Source of the DNA: a bacterium
GTDB lineage: Bacteria; Patescibacteriota; Patescibacteriia; 2-12-FULL-60-25
Assembly (NCBI GenBank): GCA_021796435.1
Contig: JAJYXM010000016.1
Location: forward strand, 750,625 to 814,624
Length of the DNA: 64,000 nucleotides
Reading direction: 5' to 3'
Position numbers and translations under genes: made by a program. Shown here in pieces: positions 58,547-64,000 of the stretch (positions within the stretch are counted from its first letter, which is position 1; each line of letters starts with the position of its first letter). The notes under the pieces are model-generated. The model was not told where the DNA came from and did no database searches. It worked only from the letters and a program-made list of their open reading frames with translations.

Positions 58547-59230
58547 ATGAAATCCACATCGATGAAACAACGCGTAGACGATCTCGGCCACAACCCCCTC
58601 AAGCAATTTCCGCTGGAAAAAATCAATGGGCCCCTGCCGGAACTGAAGATAGGGGACATCATAATGGTACGCCATAAAAAAGGCGGACCGATGCGTTTTT
58701 TCTTACGTCGCATCACGAACTCCTATTGGGACCATACGGCTTTAGTCATTTTCGCCAAGAACATCGAAAAGGGCTATGCAGCAGACATCATCATCGAATC
58801 GATACAATACGGCCTAGTTGCATCGTTCAGGCAGGGCGTCCAGATCCATCGATTGGAGAAATACCTGAATAATCCGAACAAGTACGATATCGGGATCAAG
58901 CGTTTCGGCTTCCTTAACGAAGAGCTGCGCGATCGGGTCAGAGCCTTCGTCCTGATGAACGTAGATACGCCATATTATCCGCTATACATGTTCAAGTTCC
59001 TGCTGGCTTGGCTATCTAAGAGATACAGGAAATACCTGTTGAACCGTCAGCGTTTCTCGTGCAGCGGGTTTTTACAGAAGGCATTCTACGAAGCTGTCGA
59101 TTGGGAGGATCGCTCCAAAGTCATTTTCCGTAACGTCGGCTACACGCCGATGCAGCTTCAGGAGATCACAAACCCTTCGGATATCGCAAATAGCGTATCC
59201 TGCACTTGGCTTTGGAACGCCAGACAGTGA
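58547..59230 (+). CDS. YiiX-like permuted NlpC/P60 protein (first of a tandem pair)
   Basis: The start is set at 58547 (MKSTSMKQRVDDLGHN). The 227 residues carry the permuted papain-fold pattern: LKIGDIIMVRHKK, the catalytic His in YWDHTALVIF, Glu in IIIESIQYG, then RQGVQIHRLEKYL and the nucleophile region FSCSGFLQKAFYEAV. The fold occurs in cysteine peptidases or amidases and lipid-related enzymes. There is no signal peptide, so it acts inside the cell. The next gene starts one base later and encodes a paralog. Confidence 0.78.
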   Translation: MKSTSMKQRVDDLGHNPLKQFPLEKINGPLPELKIGDIIMVRHKKGGPMRFFLRRITNSYWDHTALVIFAKNIEKGYAADIIIESIQYGLVASFRQGVQIHRLEKYLNNPNKYDIGIKRFGFLNEELRDRVRAFVLMNVDTPYYPLYMFKFLLAWLSKRYRKYLLNRQRFSCSGFLQKAFYEAVDWEDRSKVIFRNVGYTPMQLQEITNPSDIANSVSCTWLWNARQ

Positions 59231-59231
59231 T

Positions 59232-59870
59232 ATGGGACGTACGTTGTACAAGACGCAATCGGAAGCGATCCGTGGCCTGAAGGTCGGCGACATAATAATG
59301 GTCGACACCAAAGGCATATTGATTCCGCGGCTGATCCAGCGGGTCACGCATTCATGCTGGAGCCACGTAGCCATGGTGTTCGACGTACCACCCTTAAGCG
59401 GAACGGAGCACGACGTATTGATAGTCGAAGCGAACGCCGACGGTATAGAGATACATCGCCTGAACAGCTATCTGAGGAGTCCGGATAAATATATCCTAGG
59501 TTTCAAGCGACTCAAGGGGTTGACTGACGTGGAGAGGGAAAGATTCCGTGGCTTCTTTCTGGATGCCGTAGATACGCCATATGATTTCAGACGCCTGGCG
59601 GCTTTCTTTTTGCAGTCGGTGGTCCTGTGGACTGTGGGCATGAATATACAGTTCACCATGGCGCGCAAGGTCATCAACACACAGAACTACATTTGCACGA
59701 CATTCGCGCAACGCGCCTTCTACTTAGCCGTCGCTCCAGAGAAAAGAGGCAAGATACTCTTCAGGAGCGACCAGGATGCGCCGAATTTCCTGCACCAGGT
59801 GGAAGAGGTCTCACCGGCTGACGTGGCACGTAGCAAAAACACGGTTTGGCTGTATAATGAAAGGTATTAA
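59232..59870 (+). CDS. YiiX-like permuted NlpC/P60 protein (second of a tandem pair)
   Basis: A 212-residue paralog of the preceding protein. Aligned positions: LKVGDIIMVDTKG, His in CWSHVAMVFD, Glu in LIVEANADG, IEIHRLNSYLRSPDKYILGFKRL, and the Cys region NYICTTFAQRAFYLAV. The C-terminus (ADVARSKNTVWLYNERY) mirrors ...ANSVSCTWLWNARQ of the first. The catalytic triad looks intact in both. They are a tandem duplication and probably act on related substrates. Confidence 0.8.
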   Translation: MGRTLYKTQSEAIRGLKVGDIIMVDTKGILIPRLIQRVTHSCWSHVAMVFDVPPLSGTEHDVLIVEANADGIEIHRLNSYLRSPDKYILGFKRLKGLTDVERERFRGFFLDAVDTPYDFRRLAAFFLQSVVLWTVGMNIQFTMARKVINTQNYICTTFAQRAFYLAVAPEKRGKILFRSDQDAPNFLHQVEEVSPADVARSKNTVWLYNERY

Positions 59871-59895
59871 GATCGAAACCAATTAAACCGACATT

Positions 59896-60420
59896 ATGGA
59901 CAAAAAACTTCTTCTCACGATAGCCCTACTCACAAGCATAAGTCTTTTTGGCTGGGGCTGCGCCAAGCCTTCTGATACCCAGGCTCCGGCGACACAAGAA
60001 CCCGCTGCCGCCGAAACAGGCGAGAGCAATCCAGCCGAACTACAACCGACAAGCATTACCGAAACGACATCGACAGCGGGTACGGCGACGAAACCCGAGA
60101 CGACGGTGAAGACACATGCCGTCGTCGTGCCACCGAAAACCGATACGACCAAACAGCCCGCTGATAAACCGACGACGCATACCGTGAGCATCACCGCCTC
60201 CGCTTTCTCACCCCAGGTCATAGCAGGTAACGCAGGGGATACGATCCGCTGGGTGAACAACGATACCAAGCCACATACTACGGCGTCCGACGGATCGTTG
60301 CTTTGGGATTCAGGATCATTGCAGCCGGGCGCAGCCTACAGCAGAGTTTTCAAGGCAGCAGGTTCCTATCCCTATCATGACGGGAGTACAGGGATCAAAG
60401 GTACGGTAGTCATCCATTAG
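59896..60420 (+). CDS. Cupredoxin-like lipoprotein with altered copper site
   Basis: A lipoprotein signal (LFGWGC) is followed by a Thr/Pro/Glu-rich linker of about 90 residues and a plastocyanin-like domain: HTVSITASAFSPQVIAGNAGDTIRWVNNDTKPHTTASD. In the last motif the usual Y-x-C-x-x-H-x-x-M is YPYHDGSTGIKGTVVIH: the copper Cys is replaced by Asp and Met by Ile. The first His (PHTT) and the YH histidine remain. Blue-copper chemistry is therefore unlikely. It may bind copper in another way or be structural. Confidence 0.82.
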   Translation: MDKKLLLTIALLTSISLFGWGCAKPSDTQAPATQEPAAAETGESNPAELQPTSITETTSTAGTATKPETTVKTHAVVVPPKTDTTKQPADKPTTHTVSITASAFSPQVIAGNAGDTIRWVNNDTKPHTTASDGSLLWDSGSLQPGAAYSRVFKAAGSYPYHDGSTGIKGTVVIH

Positions 60421-60436
60421 TCCGAAAAATGAGGGG

Positions 60437-60445
60437 TGGTATAAT
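60437..60445 (+). promoter_or_regulatory. Extended -10 promoter
   Basis: TGG-TATAAT (60437-60445), with a predicted start around 60452, 7 bases before the ATG at 60459. Confidence 0.6.
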
Positions 60446-60458
60446 AGAAGCCAATAAG

Positions 60459-60809
60459 ATGAAGCTGAACACGAAAAACAAGAAGAACATAAAACCCGTT
60501 GAGCCGGATAGCACCGAAAGGCACAGAGCGAACATGTGGGCCAGTTTGAGCATCGGTACGTTCATAGTAGTTTTCGTGTTGGCAGTAACCTTAGGTGCGC
60601 CGCTCATAATGCCCTTCATCTATGCAGGCGCTGCATTTTTCGCGATACTTTTCCTGGAATCGTTGCTGCGTGGCCGTATCTGGCCATTCGAAGACCATTT
60701 CAAGAAGAACTTAGGGCAAGAGGATGTGGCCAAAAGGTTGTTGATATTCTGCGCCAGCATCTTGCTCCTGATGGAAACTGCCGTAATCCTGAACTGGATG
60801 ACGAGATGA
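60459..60809 (+). CDS. Membrane protein, 116 residues
   Basis: The start is set at 60459 (MKLNTKNKKNIKPVEPDSTE), just after an extended -10 promoter. A basic N-terminus is followed by three membrane helices (MWASLSIGTFIVVFVLAVTLGAP, IMPFIYAGAAFFAILFLESLL, LLIFCASILLLMETAVIL). No family is recognised. Terminator directly downstream. Confidence 0.65.
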   Translation: MKLNTKNKKNIKPVEPDSTERHRANMWASLSIGTFIVVFVLAVTLGAPLIMPFIYAGAAFFAILFLESLLRGRIWPFEDHFKKNLGQEDVAKRLLIFCASILLLMETAVILNWMTR

Positions 60810-60823
60810 GGTGAAACGACCAT

Positions 60824-60852
60824 AAAAAGACACGCACGGTGCGTGTCTTTTT
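60824..60852. terminator. Bidirectional terminator
   Basis: A perfect 14-bp stem, AAAAAGACACGCAC / GTGCGTGTCTTTTT, with a 1-base centre. It lies between the convergent membrane protein and small lipoprotein genes. Confidence 0.92.
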
Positions 60853-60868
60853 GGATTCATTTATGGCG

Positions 60869-61054
60869 CTATTGTGGTCTTGGGATGTTGCTGGCCTCCG
60901 GAGGAATGACGGGTTCTTGTTGCGGGGCTACAGCAGGCGCCGGATAAATCCTATCCTTTTCAGGGATAACGGTTGGCACCGGAGCCGGCTTGGTCGAGTT
61001 GCACCCAGCCGCCAAAGAGGCCAAAGCGATTAGGGTGATGGCGATTTTCTTCAT
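60869..61054 (-). CDS. Small lipoprotein, 61 residues
   Basis: MKKIAITLIALASLAAGCNS is a textbook lipoprotein signal with lipobox LAAGC (Cys18). The mature part is only 44 residues, proline-rich and probably extended (KPAPVPTVIPEKDRIYPAPAVAPQQEPVIPPEA). No family is recognised. Divergent from the MBL gene, with 35 bases between the starts. Confidence 0.75.
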   Translation of the reverse strand: MKKIAITLIALASLAAGCNSTKPAPVPTVIPEKDRIYPAPAVAPQQEPVIPPEASNIPRPQ

Positions 61055-61089
61055 AGCTCTGTTGATTATATCATGATAAACTTGTTCCC

Positions 61090-62439
61090 ATGAAAATATC
61101 TTTCCTCGGCGCAGTGCGCGAAGTCACGGGTTCGTGTTTCATGGTGGAAAGCCGGGATTCCCGGATACTCGTAGATTGCGGCATGCATCAGGGGTCGACA
61201 GTGGCGAGTGCCGAAAATTTCAAGGACTTTCCTTTTGACGCAGCTTCCATCGATTCCGTGATCATCACGCATGCGCACCTGGATCACGTCGGTAAGTTGC
61301 CAAAACTCGTTAAAGAGGGCTTCAAGGGAAAGATTTACGCTACAGCGCCCACCGTGAAGCTCGCGAGCATCGTACTAAGGGATGCGGAACAGGTGATGGA
61401 GGATGCATACAATTTAGAATACAGACCTAAGCTTTTCGAATTAGCGGACGTGGAAGAAACCGAAAAATTCTTCGTTCCGGTGGATTATTCACGTAAAGTC
61501 AAGCTAGACGGACTGACCTTCCGCTTCCGTGACGCCGGCCACATCTTAGGAAGCGCCTTTGTAGAGATAGAGGAAAATGGGGGAGCTAGGGCTGCTTTCA
61601 GCGGAGATCTGGGGAATATCCATGATCCGATACTGAAACCGACAGCCCAATTAGCGGCACAAGACGTACTATTAATAGAGTCGACTTACGGCAACCGTCT
61701 ACATGAGAGCGTCCAAGACAGATCAAAAGAACTCAAACAATACATAATAAACACCATCAAGAGAAACGGCGTACTCATCATCCCGGCGTTCGCCATCGAA
61801 AGGACACAAGTCTTACTCTTTGAACTCAACCATCTCGTGGAGAATCGCTTGATACCACCGGTGGACATCTTTTTGGACAGTCCTATGGCGATAAAGGCGA
61901 CCGAAATAATGCAGGAATACCCTCAATACTACAATCAGACAGCGTTGAAACAGGTGTGCGCTGGAGACGACATTATGGTCTTTCCAGGCTTACAGAAGAC
62001 ACTGACGCGCGATGACTCCAAGCGCATCAACGATTCACCTCGGCCTAAGGTGATCATAGCAGGTTCAGGCATGATGAACGGAGGACGCATCCTGCATCAT
62101 CTGGTGAGATATCTAGGTGACGCAAGGTCGATGGTGCTGATCATCGGCTACCAGGCATCGGGCACGCTGGGCCGGCAGCTGTATAACGGCGAGAAGCATG
62201 TGGAAGTATTGAGCGAACGGATCAACGTCAAAGCAGAAATCAAATCCATCGGGGCATATAGCGCACATGCGGATCAGAAGCAGCTTTTGAACTGGATCGA
62301 ACAGGCGGAACAGCTCCCCAAACACGTCTACTGCACACACGGCGAAGAAGAAGCCTCCGCAGCATTAGCGACCCGGATCAACGAGGAATTCGGGATAAGC
62401 GCCGACGTACCTCGCATCGGTGATACAATCAAACTATGA
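61090..62439 (+). CDS. MBL-fold/beta-CASP ribonuclease-like protein
   Basis: A metallo-beta-lactamase core with the zinc motif THAHLDHVGKLP, further ligands in DAGHILGS and FSGDLGN, then a beta-CASP domain (PAFAIERTQVLLFEL, FLDSPMAIKATEIM, IAGSGMMNGGRILHHL) and the final YSAHADQKQL and CTHGEEE. This is the family of CPSF73-like and RNase J-related RNA nucleases. At 449 residues it matches bacterial members. It probably processes or degrades RNA. The stop overlaps the EamA gene (ATGA). Confidence 0.92.
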   Translation: MKISFLGAVREVTGSCFMVESRDSRILVDCGMHQGSTVASAENFKDFPFDAASIDSVIITHAHLDHVGKLPKLVKEGFKGKIYATAPTVKLASIVLRDAEQVMEDAYNLEYRPKLFELADVEETEKFFVPVDYSRKVKLDGLTFRFRDAGHILGSAFVEIEENGGARAAFSGDLGNIHDPILKPTAQLAAQDVLLIESTYGNRLHESVQDRSKELKQYIINTIKRNGVLIIPAFAIERTQVLLFELNHLVENRLIPPVDIFLDSPMAIKATEIMQEYPQYYNQTALKQVCAGDDIMVFPGLQKTLTRDDSKRINDSPRPKVIIAGSGMMNGGRILHHLVRYLGDARSMVLIIGYQASGTLGRQLYNGEKHVEVLSERINVKAEIKSIGAYSAHADQKQLLNWIEQAEQLPKHVYCTHGEEEASAALATRINEEFGISADVPRIGDTIKL

Positions 62440-63362
62440 ATTGGATATTAGTGACCATATTGGGCCAGCTGTCTAACGGCGTGGCCTTCGCTATAGATAA
62501 GATACTCTTGCGCTCGGCTTTCACGCGCAGCGCGACTTACGCAGGACTGGTCGGCTTGCTCTCGAGCATCATCCTGGTGGCAGTGCCTTTCGTCAGGATC
62601 TGGCCATCAGACGGCAATCACTGGTTCCTAGCCTTCGTTACCGGCGCGACGTTCATCCTGGCCTTATGGGCTTTTTTCGCAGCGCTAGCCAGGGCTGAGA
62701 CGACACGTATCGTGCCGATAGTCGGTTCGCTCATACCGATCTTCACTTTAGTCGGTTCTTTCGCCTTTTTGGCGGAAAGGCTGTCGGACAGGAGTTTCGT
62801 AGGTTTCGCCCTGCTCATCATCGCCACGATCGTCCTCTCGAGCGGAAAGGCGGGTAAACCGAGCAGCCAAGCCATCTGGTTATCCGTGACGTCAGCCATG
62901 CTGTTCGCGGTCTCATCCGTCGCAGGCAAAGCGGTCTATGGCGATGCCGGTTTTTTCGGCGGGTTCGTCTCGACCAGACTGTTCGCCGCGTTCACGGCTT
63001 TATTCGTCTTGACCCTGCTGGACCGTGAAGGTGGACGAGAAGCCTTATCCATCTTCATCAGACCAAAACATGGCGGCACCTCTAAGCACAAACAACCCGG
63101 CGCGACAGCAGCCTTGTTGGCGATGGTCGGACAATCACTTGGAGCGCTGGGATTCGTGCTTGTGCAATACGGGATCTCACAGGGCAGCCCTTCGATAGTC
63201 AACGCCATGCAGGCAGTGCAATACGCCTTCTTGGTCTTGCTTGCGCTCTTCCTCCGTCGCAGAGCACCGCAACTGCTGGGTGAAAACCTGACGAAGAAAG
63301 CTTTGATCCTAAAGATAAGCGCCTTGTTCGTGACGGCTATGGGCCTATTCCTGATCGTCTAA
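62436..63362 (+). CDS. EamA/DMT superfamily transporter
   Basis: A 308-residue membrane protein with about ten helices in two EamA-type halves. The first half includes RAETTRIVPIVGSLIPIFTLVGSFAFLAERLSDRSFVGFALLIIATIVL and the second ends QYGISQGSPSIVNAMQAVQYAFLVLLALFLRRR. Members export or exchange metabolites, and the substrate is unknown. It is coupled to the MBL gene by a 4-base overlap. Confidence 0.9.
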   Translation: MNWILVTILGQLSNGVAFAIDKILLRSAFTRSATYAGLVGLLSSIILVAVPFVRIWPSDGNHWFLAFVTGATFILALWAFFAALARAETTRIVPIVGSLIPIFTLVGSFAFLAERLSDRSFVGFALLIIATIVLSSGKAGKPSSQAIWLSVTSAMLFAVSSVAGKAVYGDAGFFGGFVSTRLFAAFTALFVLTLLDREGGREALSIFIRPKHGGTSKHKQPGATAALLAMVGQSLGALGFVLVQYGISQGSPSIVNAMQAVQYAFLVLLALFLRRRAPQLLGENLTKKALILKISALFVTAMGLFLIV

Positions 63363-63363
63363 T

Positions 63364-64000
63364 ATGAATATCTCCGCGCTCGTGAAACTGATACTTGGGA
63401 TCATCCTGGTCGTCATCGTGGCGATCTTAGCTTTTCTTTTCGTCGGGTGGCCAAGCAAAACAGAAGGTGTGACATATGGCATGACTTTCAGCCGACCGTA
63501 CGCGGAAGAGCTCGGATTGGATGCTGATGCGGCTCTGGCCACCGCGCTGGACGACGTCGGGATACGCAGATTCCGGCTATCAGCCTACTGGAAACTGCTT
63601 GAACCGGTGGAGGGCAAATGGGATTTCACGACTTTAGACAAAGACATCGCAGCGATCGGTGCGCGCAACGGGAAAGTCGTGCTCGCCGTAGGGGATAAGC
63701 TGCCGCGTTGGCCAGAATGTTGGGGTCCTGATTGGTACAAGAAACTCGACCGCACAGACCAGCGCGCCAAGACCCTGCGCTACATCGAAACCGTGGTCGA
63801 ACGCTATCGCGACAATCCGACGATCGCGGCCTGGCAAGTCGAGAACGAACCGCACTTCAATTACGGGGATTGCCCTGCGCCGGATTATCTCTTCATACAA
63901 CAGGAAACCGAGTTCGTGCATGGCCTTGATCCGACCAGGCCGATACAGACGACCGACTCCGGGGAACTTTCCAGCTGGCTGACGCTCGGGGTGTTCGTGG
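63364..64000 (+). CDS. Glycoside hydrolase-like protein (3' truncated)
   Basis: The frame starts at 63364, directly after the EamA stop, and stays open to the window edge (about 212 residues visible). An N-terminal membrane anchor (ALVKLILGIILVVIVAILAFLFVGW) precedes a TIM-barrel start: RRFRLSAYWKLLEPVEGKWDFTTLDKDIAAI, then AVGDKLPRWPECWGPDWYKKL, then IAAWQVENEPHFNYGDC with the acid/base Glu in ENEP. This matches clan A glycoside hydrolases (GH39/42/cellulase type). It would act outside the membrane. The nucleophile region lies beyond the window. Confidence 0.85.
   Translation, partial: MNISALVKLILGIILVVIVAILAFLFVGWPSKTEGVTYGMTFSRPYAEELGLDADAALATALDDVGIRRFRLSAYWKLLEPVEGKWDFTTLDKDIAAIGARNGKVVLAVGDKLPRWPECWGPDWYKKLDRTDQRAKTLRYIETVVERYRDNPTIAAWQVENEPHFNYGDCPAPDYLFIQQETEFVHGLDPTRPIQTTDSGELSSWLTLGVFV

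Overview
Probable host: a Candidate Phyla Radiation (Patescibacteria) bacterium of the Parcubacteria type. The evidence is indirect: a DUF5671 membrane protein of the kind common in that group, many small lipoproteins and unrecognised short proteins, a group I intron in a tRNA gene, several apparently leaderless genes, and housekeeping genes scattered among hypotheticals. No rRNA is present to fix the taxonomy. GC content is middling. Two styles of gene alternate. One is a moderate-GC housekeeping set in short operons. The other is a GC-richer set of mostly single, unrecognised genes, many with a TTGAC-type promoter, a GGAGG-type ribosome binding site and their own 3' hairpin.

Layout. 1-5.3 kb: end of an F-type ATP synthase operon (atpA partial, atpG, atpD, atpC), then an RNA 2',3'-cyclic phosphodiesterase and a WecG/TagA glycosyltransferase. 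5.3-13 kb: a tiny promoter-ORF-terminator unit, a 608-residue ATP-grasp-like protein, a DmpA-type peptidase with an Asp/Glu racemase, glmS, and a Gly/Ala/Ser-rich lipoprotein. 13-19.5 kb: gltX, an M23 murein hydrolase, dusB, two unknown genes, a pilin-like gene and DUF5671. 19.6-26.6 kb: uvrB, an alkaline-phosphatase-fold protein, dnaG, rpoD, and a tRNA-Asn split by a 551-base group I intron carrying an HNH endonuclease. 26.6-28.8 kb: an ABC exporter between two copies of a 72-base repeat that ends like the tRNA-Asn 3' end. 29-37 kb: small and unknown genes, a SET-domain protein, an FtsX/LolD-type ABC pair flanked by two paralogous proteins of about 140 residues, and DUF4180. 37-46 kb: a CxxC zinc-ribbon protein, a six-hairpin glycosidase, rhodanese, DUF362, a DUF84/YjjX-type NTPase, a DUF2178/XRE pair, a left-handed beta-helix protein, and an operon of a SpoT/MESH1-like HD hydrolase, a Fic-like protein and a P-loop protein. 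46-54.9 kb: two ABC-F ATPases, DUF2000, a sodium:solute symporter, two related lipoproteins, a GIY-YIG gene inside a palindromic repeat, a BaiN/HI0933-type flavoprotein carrying the same repeat in frame, and a GreA-type factor. 54.9-64 kb: a candidate structured RNA, two MFS transporters, a PAS-like protein, two tandem permuted NlpC/P60-like proteins, a cupredoxin-like lipoprotein, an MBL/beta-CASP protein, an EamA transporter and the start of a glycoside hydrolase.

Most notable. (1) The tRNA-Asn group I intron: the splice sites predicted from group I rules restore the anticodon GTT, whereas the unspliced reading would suggest tRNA-His. (2) A palindromic repeat family (GTCATCCCGG...CCGGGATGAC). 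One copy is opened in its centre by a complete GIY-YIG nuclease gene. Another lies in frame inside a flavoenzyme as exactly 23 codons. A third supplies the C-terminus and stop of dusB. A second, unrelated palindrome also sits inside dusB. (3) The HD/Fic-like/P-loop operon. (4) A probable noncoding RNA at about 54.95-55.11 kb.
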